From contig CAVTGO010000002.1 of assembly GCA_963734275.1 (NCBI GenBank), positions 173,313 through 237,312 of the forward strand: a stretch of DNA of 64,000 nucleotides. Reading direction: 5' to 3'. Below are positions 1-8,182 of the stretch, in pieces (positions within the stretch are counted from its first letter, which is position 1; each line of letters begins with the position of its first letter). The position numbers were made by a program, and so were the translations under genes. Under the pieces are notes generated by a model, which worked only from the letters and a program-made list of their open reading frames with translations, had not been told where the DNA came from and made no database searches. This DNA comes from CAVTGO01 sp963734275 (lineage in GTDB: Bacteria; Actinomycetota; UBA4738; HRBIN12).

Positions 1-1253
1 AGGCGCTCCATCACCTGGCGGCCGTCGAGCGGCGGGCGCATCGCCTCCAGGTTCTCCTCCTCGGCCAGGCGCGCGATGCGGTCTTCGAGGTCGTCCTGCA
101 GCGCCTCGAGCTTCTTGGCCTTGAAGCGGTTCTGCGTGGTGCAGTCGGCGCGCGTGAGCTGGTTCAGACGATCGAGCAGCGGGCCGGCGTCGCGGACGTA
201 CCGGCGCACCGCACTGTCGCTCCACTCCGTGTAGCCGTGGAAGCGCAGGTGCATCTCGACGAGCTTCACCACGTCGTCGATCACCGACGTCGGGTAGCGG
301 AGCGCCTGCAGGCGCTCGCGCGCCATCCGGGCGCCGACCACCTCGTGATGGTGGAACGAGACGCCCTCGGCGGTGATCTCGCGCGTCCTCGGCTTGCCGA
401 TGTCGTGCAGGAGCGCGGCGAGCCGCAGCGTGATGTCCGGCTCGCATTTCTCGATCACGGCGTACGTGTGGTGCAGCACGTCCTTGTGCTTCTGCACCGG
501 ATCCTGCTCGAGCCGCAGCGCGGGGAGCTCCGGCAGGAACGCCTCGGAGAGGTCCGTGCGCACGACGATGTCGAGCCCCTTCGAGGGCTCGTCGCCGAGG
601 AGCAGCTTGGACAGCTCGTCGCCGATCCGCTCTGCCGAGACGATCGCAAGACGCCCCCGCATCCGCTCGATCGCCTCCAGGACCCGCGGCGCGGGCTCCA
701 GTCCGAGCTGCGACGCGAACCGCGCGGCACGCAGCATCCGCAGCGGGTCGTCCGAGAAGGACACCTCGGGCTCGAGCGGCGTGGCCAGGCGCTTCGCGGC
801 GAGGTCCTTCACTCCGCCGAAGGGATCCACGAACGTGCCTTCGGGCAGGCGCACCGCCATCGCGTTCACGGTGAAGTCCCGGCGCGACAGGTCGGTCGTG
901 ACGTCCTTGCCGAACGTCACGGTGGGTTTGCGGTGCTCCTCGGCGTAGACCTCCTCGCGGAACGTGGTCACCTCGAGCAGGGCGTCGCCCTTACGCGCGC
1001 CGACCGTCCCGAACCTCACACCCACGAGGTACTGCCGATCGGCCCACCCGCGGAGCACCTTCGTCGTCTCGCGCGGGAGCGCGTCGGTCGCGAAGTCCAG
1101 GTCGCCGTGGTCGCGACCGAGGAGCAGGTCCCGAACGACGCCTCCGACCAGGTACAGCTCGTACCCCGCCAAGCGGAAGCGTTCGCCGAGCTCGATGGCG
1201 AGTGGGGGAACGTCGAGGAGGGCGCCGTCGTCGCGGCGCGACCGATCGGCCAT
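1..1253 (-). CDS. cca: CCA-adding enzyme / tRNA nucleotidyltransferase (3' end outside window)
   Basis: Adds or repairs the 3' CCA of tRNAs in the cytoplasm; both tRNAs in this window lack an encoded CCA, so the enzyme is needed. About 417 codons are visible, from ATG at 1253, and the frame runs off the left edge. Near residues 30-55 there is the nucleotidyltransferase signature LVGGVVRDLLLGRDHGDLDF with the DxD metal pair. It is followed by SRRDFTVNAMA, the DDPLRMLRAARFASQ head-domain segment, and an HD-type motif LLHDIGKPRTR. The mycobacterial homologue (pcnA) sits at the same place beside the mutT4-murJ block. A TATCCT element 8 bases before the ATG suggests a leaderless mRNA. Only the C-terminus is missing, because of the window edge. 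Confidence 0.93.
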   Translation of the reverse strand, partial: MADRSRRDDGALLDVPPLAIELGERFRLAGYELYLVGGVVRDLLLGRDHGDLDFATDALPRETTKVLRGWADRQYLVGVRFGTVGARKGDALLEVTTFREEVYAEEHRKPTVTFGKDVTTDLSRRDFTVNAMAVRLPEGTFVDPFGGVKDLAAKRLATPLEPEVSFSDDPLRMLRAARFASQLGLEPAPRVLEAIERMRGRLAIVSAERIGDELSKLLLGDEPSKGLDIVVRTDLSEAFLPELPALRLEQDPVQKHKDVLHHTYAVIEKCEPDITLRLAALLHDIGKPRTREITAEGVSFHHHEVVGARMARERLQALRYPTSVIDDVVKLVEMHLRFHGYTEWSDSAVRRYVRDAGPLLDRLNQLTRADCTTQNRFKAKKLEALQDDLEDRIARLAEEENLEAMRPPLDGRQVMER

Positions 1254-1261
1254 GACCACCC

Positions 1262-1267
1262 AGGATA
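1262..1267 (-). promoter_or_regulatory. -10 element for cca (leaderless)
   Basis: On the minus strand the sequence reads TATCCT, ending 8 bases before the ATG of the CCA-adding enzyme. No ribosome binding site is seen, so transcription probably starts at or next to the start codon. Confidence 0.5.
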
Positions 1268-1292
1268 CCCCCCAGCCATCGGCGGCCTGCGA

Positions 1293-1298
1293 TAGCGT
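1293..1298 (+). promoter_or_regulatory. -10 element for the 1306 gene (leaderless)
   Basis: TAGCGT lies 7 bases before the ATG at 1306. This is the same spacing as at many other starts in this window. Confidence 0.4.
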
Positions 1299-1305
1299 CG
1301 CGCCG

Positions 1306-1689
1306 ATGGGACCGCTCCAGCTGCTCGGATTCGTGTGGACGCTGCCGAACACCCTCCTCGGCCTCCTCCTCGGTGCGCTCACGTTCCAGGCGCCGAGGAC
1401 CCACGGCGGCGCGATCGTGTTCGACCGCCGGGCTCGGGGGCTGACGGCCGTGCTGCGCAGGATGCATCGCTCAGCGATGACTGTGGGGTTCGTGATCGTT
1501 TCCGCCGTCCCCGTCGAGGGACGCCTGCTCGTCCACGAACAGCTCCACGTGCGGCAGTACATGGTGTGGGGGCCGCTGTTCATCCCCGCGTACCTGCTGC
1601 TCGCGATCCCCTTCGGCTACCGGCGGCACCCGATGGAGCGGGCGGCCCGGCGGGCGGCGGGCGAGGAGCCGGAGGGACAGGGCGGCTAG
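1306..1689 (+). CDS. small membrane protein with an HExxH motif
   Basis: 127 residues. The N-terminal third is hydrophobic (LLGFVWTLPNTLLGLLLG). A further stretch contains VHEQLHVRQYMVWGPLFIPA, followed by a membrane-like segment and a basic tail. HEQLH fits the HExxH zinc-metalloprotease pattern, and the block with HVRQY and GPLFIPAYLL looks like that of a widespread but unnamed family of small membrane proteins. Protease activity is unproven, since no third zinc ligand is obvious. The gene is divergent from cca and its stop overlaps the pilT stop tail to tail by 4 bases. The ATG at 1306 was chosen because it follows a TAGCGT box by 7 bases. Confidence 0.7.
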   Translation: MGPLQLLGFVWTLPNTLLGLLLGALTFQAPRTHGGAIVFDRRARGLTAVLRRMHRSAMTVGFVIVSAVPVEGRLLVHEQLHVRQYMVWGPLFIPAYLLLAIPFGYRRHPMERAARRAAGEEPEGQGG

Positions 1690-2777
1690 CCGGACAGGCC
1701 GATCGTGCCCCGGGCGAGCGTGCCGCGGAGGGCGAGCACGAAGTCGTGCGGGGAGGTCGACGTCCGTCGAGCCTCGTCCTCGGAGACCAGCCCTTCCTGG
1801 ACGAGCTTCACGAGCGCCTGGTCGAACGTCTGCATCCCGTAGAACTCGCCCTCGGCGATCACGTCGCGGAGCTCGATCGTGGCCTCGGGGTCGAGGATCC
1901 TGTCGTAGACCCGACCCGTCGCCACGAGCACCTCGATGGCGGGGACACGGCCCTTGCCGTCGGCGCGGACGACGAGACGTTGCGAGACGATGCCGCGGAG
2001 CGCGCCGGCGAACGACGTCCGCACCTCACGCTGCTGTTGCGGGGGGAACAGGTCGAGCAAGCGGTTGATCGTCTCGGTCGCGTCGATCGTGTGCAGCGTC
2101 GAGATCACCAGGTGTCCCGTCTCCGCCGCCTGGATCGCCGAGAGCGCGGAGCTCGGGTCGCGGATCTCGCCGACGAAGATGACGTCCGGGTCCTGACGGA
2201 CCACGTGGCGGAGTGCGGCCTCGTACGAGTCGGTGTCCAGGCCGACCTCGCGCTGTTGGATGATCGCGCGATCGTCGTCGTGCACGACCTCGATCGGGTC
2301 CTCGATCGTCACGATGTGCGTTCGCCGGTTCCGGTTGATGTGACCGATCATCGCCGCGATCGTCGTCGTCTTGCCGGTCCCGGTCGGCCCGGTAACGAGG
2401 ACGAGTCCGCGGGACGCCTCGGTCAGCTCGGCGATCACCGGCGGCAGGAGCAGCTCCTCGATCGTCGGGACGTCGGAGCGCACCCGGCGGATCGCCAGGC
2501 CGACCATGCCGCGCTGGCGGAACACGTTCACGCGGAAACGCCCGACACCCGCCAACGTGTGACCGAAGTCGGCCTCGTTCGAGCGTTCGAACTCGCGGCG
2601 CTTGTGCTCGGGCATGAGGGCGATCGCCGCACCGACCGTGTCGTTGTTGGACAGGGCGGCGAACGGGGCGGGCTGAAGCTCGCCGTCGACCCGCACGAAG
2701 GGCACGTTGCCGCCTTTCAGGTGCAGGTCGCTCGCGCCCACCTCGACGGTGTAGCGGAGCAGCTCGGTGACATCCAC
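1686..2777 (-). CDS. pilT: type IV pilus retraction ATPase family (PilT)
   Basis: 363 residues, the usual length for PilT, which is a hexameric cytoplasmic ATPase that drives pilus retraction. The N-terminus has the PilT-type segment ASDLHLKGGNVPFVRVDG. Walker A is GPTGTGKTTT at about residue 130. The Walker B/Asp-box region VGEIRDPSSALSAIQAAETG and the His box STLHTIDATE follow. The start is GTG at 2777, preceded by a purine-rich AGAGGA. No other pilus genes lie nearby, so the partner machinery must be elsewhere or the ATPase may serve another role. The gene is 34 bases downstream of the DedA gene on the same strand. Confidence 0.88.
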   Translation of the reverse strand: MDVTELLRYTVEVGASDLHLKGGNVPFVRVDGELQPAPFAALSNNDTVGAAIALMPEHKRREFERSNEADFGHTLAGVGRFRVNVFRQRGMVGLAIRRVRSDVPTIEELLLPPVIAELTEASRGLVLVTGPTGTGKTTTIAAMIGHINRNRRTHIVTIEDPIEVVHDDDRAIIQQREVGLDTDSYEAALRHVVRQDPDVIFVGEIRDPSSALSAIQAAETGHLVISTLHTIDATETINRLLDLFPPQQQREVRTSFAGALRGIVSQRLVVRADGKGRVPAIEVLVATGRVYDRILDPEATIELRDVIAEGEFYGMQTFDQALVKLVQEGLVSEDEARRTSTSPHDFVLALRGTLARGTIGLSG

Positions 2778-2811
2778 GCCCTCGTTCCTCTCCCGACCGT
2801 GCTCGAGGGCT

Positions 2812-3513
2812 CTACGGCTCGAGCTCGTGCCCGGGTGCCAGCCCCGGTTCCGGCTGGCGCTCGTGCTCGAGCTCCTCGGAGATCTCCTCGAGCTCCTCCC
2901 TCACTTGTCGGCGCGCGGCGAGGATCTTTGAGCCCCCGACGAGAAGAAGTAGGACGACCAGGAGGGCCAGCCCGATCGGGGTCAGGTACCGCTCCCAGCG
3001 CTCGTAGCTGGCCCCCAGGGCGTAACCGAGGACCGAGTGCCCGGTCCCCCAGATCACGGCCCCGAGCACGTCGTAGGCGAGGAACCGGCGCCAATCCATC
3101 CCGGCGACCCCGGCCACGATGAACCCCACGCTGCGGACCACCGGGATGAATCGGCCCAGGAACACGGTCTTGCCGCCGTGCTCCCGGTAGTAGCGCTCGG
3201 CGGCCTCGAGGCGCGCCTGCGTGACGAAGACCTTCCGACCGTGCCGCTCGAGGAACCCGCGGCCGAACCGCCGTCCGATCCAGTAGCCGAGGTTGTCGCC
3301 GAGGATCGCGCCGGACACGGCCACCATGACCACGCCCGGCAGCCAGAGGTCGCCGAGCGCCGCGTAGACTCCGCCGATGATCACCAGGGTCTCCCCCGGC
3401 ACGATCACCCCGGCGCCCACCGAGTTCTCGAGGAATGTCGCCGTGCCGACCACGACGTATCCCCAGGGAGCCTCGAGGTACGGGCGGAGGAGGTCGATGA
3501 TCCGGTCGAGCAC
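2812..3513 (-). CDS. DedA-family membrane protein
   Basis: 233 residues. DedA proteins are inner-membrane proteins linked to lipid carrier recycling and membrane homeostasis. Conserved elements are ENSVGAGVIVPGETLVIIGG, GDNLGYWIGRRFGRG and GRFIPVVRSVGFIVAG (the arginine segment), with several hydrophobic helices. A final helix is followed by an acidic and basic coiled tail (EELEEISEELEHERQ). Upstream codons stay open for a long way in this frame but do not look like DedA. The GTG at 3513 is preferred because a minus-strand TATACT box ends 8 bases before it, pointing to a leaderless transcript. Confidence 0.85.
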   Translation of the reverse strand: MLDRIIDLLRPYLEAPWGYVVVGTATFLENSVGAGVIVPGETLVIIGGVYAALGDLWLPGVVMVAVSGAILGDNLGYWIGRRFGRGFLERHGRKVFVTQARLEAAERYYREHGGKTVFLGRFIPVVRSVGFIVAGVAGMDWRRFLAYDVLGAVIWGTGHSVLGYALGASYERWERYLTPIGLALLVVLLLLVGGSKILAARRQVREELEEISEELEHERQPEPGLAPGHELEP

Positions 3514-3521
3514 GACGGCCA

Positions 3522-3527
3522 AGTATA
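3522..3527 (-). promoter_or_regulatory. -10 element for the DedA gene (leaderless)
   Basis: The minus strand reads TATACT, a near-perfect -10 hexamer, 8 bases upstream of the GTG at 3513. It decides the start codon of the DedA gene. Confidence 0.55.
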
Positions 3528-3591
3528 GGGACGGCCCTCGGCGCTCCCGGGAACCGCCTGCGTCGCGCGGACTCCCGCCCGCCGTGCCCTG

Positions 3592-4017
3592 ATGCAAACA
3601 CGCAAGGAGACGTCGGCCGGCGGCGTGGTGTACCGGCGCGGGGACGACCGCGTCGAGATCGCCCTGGCCGCCCGACGCACCCGCCGAGGCGATCTGGCCT
3701 GGGGCCTGCCGAAGGGCGCGATCGAGCCCGGCGAGTCCGAGGCCGAGGCTGCGGTCCGCGAGGTCCGCGAGGAGACCGGTCTCGAGGCCGAGGTGGAGGA
3801 CGACCTCGGCGAGATCCGCTACTTCTACGTGTGGGAGGGCGTCCGCGTCCGCAAGCGCGTGCACTTCTTCCTGATGCGCGCGACCGGCGGCGACATCCAG
3901 GACCACGACGAGGAGATGGAGGAGGTCCGCTGGTTCTCGGTGCGGACCGCCCTCCGCAAGGCCGCGTACCGCGGCGAGCGCGAGGTGCTCGAGCGCGCGG
4001 CCGAGCGTCTGCGGTGA
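3592..4017 (+). CDS. Nudix hydrolase (MutT4 position)
   Basis: 141 residues. The Nudix box GX5EX7REUXEEXGU is intact, running from GAIEPGESEA to REVREETGLE at about residues 42-64. The surrounding fold is standard: SAGGVVYRR at the start, LPKGAIEPGE, and a C-terminal helix. It should hydrolyse a nucleoside diphosphate linked to another moiety, but the substrate cannot be read from the sequence. The position just before DUF6049 and murJ matches mycobacterial mutT4 (Rv3908). The start codon is ATG at 3592. It is divergent from the DedA gene across 78 bases. Confidence 0.88.
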   Translation: MQTRKETSAGGVVYRRGDDRVEIALAARRTRRGDLAWGLPKGAIEPGESEAEAAVREVREETGLEAEVEDDLGEIRYFYVWEGVRVRKRVHFFLMRATGGDIQDHDEEMEEVRWFSVRTALRKAAYRGEREVLERAAERLR

Positions 4018-4078
4018 CCGAGGTTCAGGTCGTACGCCGCCGAGGGGTTCGCGGCCCGGGCGCGGGGCGAGGGGTAGG

Positions 4079-6109
4079 ATGACACGGCCGACCATGCGAC
4101 GGCTCGCTTCGTCCGTCCTCGCGCTCGCCTGCCTCCTCGCGCTCCTCGCCCCCTCCGCATCTGCGCAGGAACCCCTCGAGGTGGCGAGGCTCACGCTCCT
4201 ATCGCAGACCCCGTGGAACTCGAGCGCCCAGCGCCAGCTCGACCTGCGGTTCCGCGCGACGAACCCGAGCGGCGAGCCCATCTCGGACCTCTCGATCGGG
4301 GTCACGCTCTACGGCCGCGTGATCACGAGGACCGCCTACCAGCAGTCGCTCGTGACGGATCCGGCGCTCGTGATCGACGCGGAGACGCTCGCCCGTGAGG
4401 GGCCGGTACCTGCGGGGGGGACACGAGACTTCGAGGTCTCCTTCACGCTCGACTCGCTCGGCATCGACCCGTCGCAGTCGGGCGTGTACCCGCTGAAGGT
4501 GGACCTCCGCAGCGGGGTGACGTCGATCGCCGCGATCCGCGCACCCGTGATCTTCCTCGTGACCGAACCCGCGCAGCCGCTCGCTCTGTCGTGGACGTTC
4601 GTGCTGGACCATCCGATCGCGTTCGGCCCCGACGGCGTGTTCACGAACACGTCGCTCGAGACCTCGCTGGCGGGCGGTGGCCGGCTCGCGGGGACGGTCC
4701 GGGCCCTGCTCGAGCTCGCCGGGCGGCCGGCGATCGACGTGGACGTCGCCGTATCGCCGATGCTCCTGACCCAGCTCGGCAGGATGCGGGACGGGTACGA
4801 GATCGTCGACGCCGGACAGCCGCGACAGATCCCGCCCGAGGAGGACGGGGCGGCGCTCGCGGCGGGTGTCCTCGCCGACCTGCGGACGATCGCGGCGGCG
4901 CCCAACGTCCGCGTCACGGCGCTGCCCTTCTCGACGCCCGAGCTCCCGGCGCTGCTCGCGGGGGGGCTCGCGCGCGACGTGACCACCCAGCTCGAACGCG
5001 GACGCGAGGTGGTCGGGGGGTTCCTCCAGACGACGGTGGTCTCCGGGATCCTCCGTCCTCCGGGCGCAGCGCTGGATGAGGACACCCTGCGCGAGCTCGC
5101 CTCGGCCGGGATCGTCACGCTGGTCGTCGGCCCTACCACGGTGGTGGTCCCGCCGCAGCCCCTCGGTTTCGCCGGACCGCCTACGGCCGCGCTCGGAGAG
5201 ATCGGGGAGCTCACGGGCGTGGTCCCCGAGCCGGGCATCGACGCCCTGCTCTCGAACACCGCCGCGGTGGCCGACCCGGTCCTCTCCGCGCAGGCGGCCC
5301 TCGGCGAGCTGGCCACGATCTGGCAGGAGCGACCGGGCGAGGTCCGAGGCGTCTCCGTCGTGGTCTCCGAGGACGCGGAGCTGCCCGGCGGGTTCTTCGT
5401 CCCGTTCACGCGCGGCGTCGCCGGCGCCCCCTGGCTCGAGCCCGTCTCGGTCGCCGAGCTCGTAGCCGCCTTCCCCCCCGCCGACCCGACCACGATCGCC
5501 GCGCCGGCCACCGGCCGGTTCGGCCCGACCTACATCGCGGAGTTGAAGCAGGCGCGACGGCGGGTGGACACGCTCCGATCGATGCTCCCCGAGGAGAGCG
5601 AGGAGCCCGAGCGCCTTGAGAGGACGCTGCTGCTGGCCGAGTCCCGCCAGTTCCTCGCGCAGCCCGGGTCCGGTCTCGCCTTCATCACGTCGGTGCGCGA
5701 CTCGGCGGAGGGAGCCTTCGACGCCGTCGAACTGGAGACCGCCGAGATGGTGACCCTCACGTCGGACTCGGGCAGCGGGCTCCCGGTCACCGTGACGAAC
5801 CGCTACCAGGAGCCCCTGCGCTTCTCGGTCCGGCTGGTCTCGCAGTTCCTCGAAGACGAGCCGACCCTGGACGTCGAGCTCGATGCCGGCGCGACCGAGA
5901 CCTTGACGTTCCAGGTCGACCTGGCGCGCACCGGGCGCTTCACCGTGCAGGTCCAGGTCGTCTCCCCGAGCGGGCGTACGATCGACCAGCACGAGCTTAC
6001 GGTGCGCTCCACCGTGTACAACCGGATCGCGCTCTTCATCACGATCGCGGCGGCCTTCGTGCTGCTCGTGCTCTGGGCGAGGAGGTTCGTGCCACGTCGG
6101 ACCTCGTGA
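4079..6109 (+). CDS. DUF6049-family exported protein (Rv3909-like)
   Basis: 676 residues. It has an N-terminal signal peptide (RRLASSVLALACLLALLAP, cleavage near SASA) and a large extracytoplasmic part with Ig-like beta-rich ends. One membrane helix near residues 650-668 (RIALFITIAAAFVLLVLWA) is followed by a short basic cytoplasmic tail. This layout and the place between the nudix gene and murJ match the Rv3909 family, which is conserved next to murJ and thought to be linked to cell-wall assembly. The function is unknown. The ATG at 4079 overlaps a TAGGAT box, so the second in-frame ATG at 4094 may be the true start; both keep the signal peptide. It overlaps murJ by 4 bases. Confidence 0.8.
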   Translation: MTRPTMRRLASSVLALACLLALLAPSASAQEPLEVARLTLLSQTPWNSSAQRQLDLRFRATNPSGEPISDLSIGVTLYGRVITRTAYQQSLVTDPALVIDAETLAREGPVPAGGTRDFEVSFTLDSLGIDPSQSGVYPLKVDLRSGVTSIAAIRAPVIFLVTEPAQPLALSWTFVLDHPIAFGPDGVFTNTSLETSLAGGGRLAGTVRALLELAGRPAIDVDVAVSPMLLTQLGRMRDGYEIVDAGQPRQIPPEEDGAALAAGVLADLRTIAAAPNVRVTALPFSTPELPALLAGGLARDVTTQLERGREVVGGFLQTTVVSGILRPPGAALDEDTLRELASAGIVTLVVGPTTVVVPPQPLGFAGPPTAALGEIGELTGVVPEPGIDALLSNTAAVADPVLSAQAALGELATIWQERPGEVRGVSVVVSEDAELPGGFFVPFTRGVAGAPWLEPVSVAELVAAFPPADPTTIAAPATGRFGPTYIAELKQARRRVDTLRSMLPEESEEPERLERTLLLAESRQFLAQPGSGLAFITSVRDSAEGAFDAVELETAEMVTLTSDSGSGLPVTVTNRYQEPLRFSVRLVSQFLEDEPTLDVELDAGATETLTFQVDLARTGRFTVQVQVVSPSGRTIDQHELTVRSTVYNRIALFITIAAAFVLLVLWARRFVPRRTS

Positions 6110-7761
6110 CCCCCGAGACGCCGGGAGCCCCGGAGGTGCCGGGTGGTCCCACGGATACCACGTCGTCGTTCGTGCGGAGTACCGCCGTGATGTCCGTGGG
6201 CACGGCCCTTTCGCGGATCACCGGCTTCCTGCGGTTGGCAGCGATGGCGTTCGCACTCGGCATCACCGAGTCGCGGCTGGCCGACGCCTACAACATCGCG
6301 AACATCACGCCGAACATCATCTACGAGCTCGCGCTCGGCGGGATCTTGACCTCGGTGATCGTCCCCGTGTTCGTGCAGTGGCTGCGGACCCGTGGGCGCG
6401 AGGAGGCGTGGGACGTCGCGCGACGCCTGTTCGCGTTCGCGTTCGTGGTGCTCTCGGTCGTCGCGGTGCTCGGCATCCTCCTCGCTCCGTGGATCGTGCG
6501 CCTCTACACGTCGGGATGGCCGGACGCCGATCGGGCGGCCGTCGGCGACCTCGCGACCTTCTTCCTGCGGTGGTTCATGCCGCAGATCGTCTTCTACGGC
6601 ATCGGCGCGATCGCGATCGGGCTGCTCAACGCGCACCGGCGATTCGCCGTGCCGATGTTCGCGCCGATCCTGAACAACCTCATCGTGATCGCGACGTTCG
6701 TCGCCTTCGCGGCGATGCCGGGACCGCGTGACGGCGAGTTGATCACGGGAGCGCAGCGACTGGTCCTCGCGATCGGGACGACGGCGGGTGTCATCGGGAT
6801 GACCCTCGCGCTGCTGCCCGCCCTGCGCGCGACGGGCTTCAGGCTCGCATGGCCGCGTGGGTGGCGGCACGAGGCGATCCGCCAGGTCGCTCACCTCGCG
6901 AAGTGGGTCGTCGCCTACGTGGGCGCCAACCAGCTCGGTTACCTCGTCGTGATCCTGCTCGCCGGACGGATCGAGGGCGGCTACACGGCGTACGCGGCCG
7001 CGTTCATCCTGTTCCAGCTCCCGCATGCGATCTTCGCGGTCTCGATCTTCACCGCGCTCCTGCCGGCGATATCGGAACGGTGGACCGCCGGCGACGTCGA
7101 CGGCTTCCGCGCGTACCTCGGCCAGGGGATGCGCGCGACGGCGGTCGTCATCGTCCCGGCCGCCCTCGGCTACCTCGTGCTCTCGCGACCGGTGGTGCGC
7201 CTGCTGCTCGAGCACGGCGTCGTGACGCCGCGCAGCGGGCGCCTCGTCGCCGACATCCTCGTCGCGTTCGCCGTCGGGCTCTTCCCCTTCTCGGCGTTCC
7301 AGCTCCTCCTCCGGGCGTTCTACGCGATGCAAGACACGCGTACGCCCGCGCTCGTGAACGTCGCCTCGCTCGTCGTCAACGTGATAGCGAACGTCGTGCT
7401 CTTCTTCGCCTTCGACCTCGGTGTCCAGGGGCTCGCTCTGGGGCACGCCGCGTCATACGCGGTCGGCTCGGCCCTGCTGCTTGTGCTGATCCGCCGCCGG
7501 CTCGGCGGCCTCGACGGTCGGAGCATGCTGCCGGTGCTCGGTCGCGTGGTCGTCGCGGCGGCCGCGACCGCCTGCGCGGCGTGGCTCGTCGCGACCGGGC
7601 TCGCCGAGTGGGTCGGGACCGCGACCCTCGGCGAGCAGGCGCTGCAGGTCCTTGCCGCCGTCGGTGCCGGCCTGGTGGTGTTCCTCGTGGCCGCGACCCT
7701 CCTCCGGATCGAGGACGTCACGAACGTCCGGCGGCAGCTCGCGGGGAGGTGGCGGCGGTGA
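6106..7761 (+). CDS. murJ: lipid II flippase MurJ
   Basis: 551 residues, polytopic, MATE/MurJ fold. MurJ moves lipid II across the membrane for peptidoglycan synthesis. The N-terminal segment VGTALSRITGFLRLAAMAFALG is typical, followed by many hydrophobic helices to residue about 540. The start is GTG at 6106, overlapping the upstream stop by 4 bases. Mycobacterial MurJ (MviN, Rv3910) continues into a cytoplasmic pseudokinase and an extracellular discoidin-like domain. Here the protein ends after the transmembrane core, and those parts are encoded as a separate gene at 8183, with one small membrane gene between. Confidence 0.93.
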   Translation: MTPETPGAPEVPGGPTDTTSSFVRSTAVMSVGTALSRITGFLRLAAMAFALGITESRLADAYNIANITPNIIYELALGGILTSVIVPVFVQWLRTRGREEAWDVARRLFAFAFVVLSVVAVLGILLAPWIVRLYTSGWPDADRAAVGDLATFFLRWFMPQIVFYGIGAIAIGLLNAHRRFAVPMFAPILNNLIVIATFVAFAAMPGPRDGELITGAQRLVLAIGTTAGVIGMTLALLPALRATGFRLAWPRGWRHEAIRQVAHLAKWVVAYVGANQLGYLVVILLAGRIEGGYTAYAAAFILFQLPHAIFAVSIFTALLPAISERWTAGDVDGFRAYLGQGMRATAVVIVPAALGYLVLSRPVVRLLLEHGVVTPRSGRLVADILVAFAVGLFPFSAFQLLLRAFYAMQDTRTPALVNVASLVVNVIANVVLFFAFDLGVQGLALGHAASYAVGSALLLVLIRRRLGGLDGRSMLPVLGRVVVAAAATACAAWLVATGLAEWVGTATLGEQALQVLAAVGAGLVVFLVAATLLRIEDVTNVRRQLAGRWRR

Positions 7762-8135
7762 GGGATGAACGCGGTCTGGTCGGCAAGCTCCTCGTGATCA
7801 CGCTGCTCGGCACCGCGCTCGTCGCGATCCTGCTCCTGGACGCCGGGTCGATCGTGCTCGCCCGAGTGCGCACGGCCGACCTCGCCCAGGACGCCTCGTT
7901 CGCGGCGGCCGAGGCCTTCGCCGAGTCCGGGGACCGCGAGGCTGCGGAGTCCGCCGCGCGCGCCGCCATCGAGGACGCCGGAGCGCGGCTGAAGCGGCTC
8001 GACGTCCTGCCGAGCGGCGAGGTGAAGGTCGTGCTGACCGACCGCGCGGGGACCCTGCTCGTCGGTCGGATCTGGTTCCTCGAGGACCTGGTCCGCGTGA
8101 CCGTCACCGACACCGGGTCCGCGTCCGGATCCTGA
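7758..8135 (+). CDS. small single-pass membrane protein between murJ and the pseudokinase
   Basis: 125 residues, GTG start at 7758 overlapping the murJ stop by 4 bases. After a short basic head there is one strong membrane helix (LLVITLLGTALVAILLLDAG). An Ala/Glu-rich helical stretch and a beta-like C-terminal half (VKVVLTDRAG...VRVTVTDTG) follow, predicted outside. The layout recalls TadE/Flp-type pseudopilin-like or stator-like proteins, but no family was recognised. Tight coupling to murJ suggests a role in the same envelope process. Confidence 0.72.
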   Translation: MRDERGLVGKLLVITLLGTALVAILLLDAGSIVLARVRTADLAQDASFAAAEAFAESGDREAAESAARAAIEDAGARLKRLDVLPSGEVKVVLTDRAGTLLVGRIWFLEDLVRVTVTDTGSASGS

Positions 8136-8170
8136 CGGGCGCCGCTCCCGGGCGCGCTCGAGACGCGGCT

Positions 8171-8176
8171 TAGACT
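8171..8176 (+). promoter_or_regulatory. -10 element for the pseudokinase gene (leaderless)
   Basis: TAGACT ends 6 bases before the ATG at 8183. No ribosome binding site is present. Confidence 0.55.
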
Positions 8177-8182
8177 GCCCGG

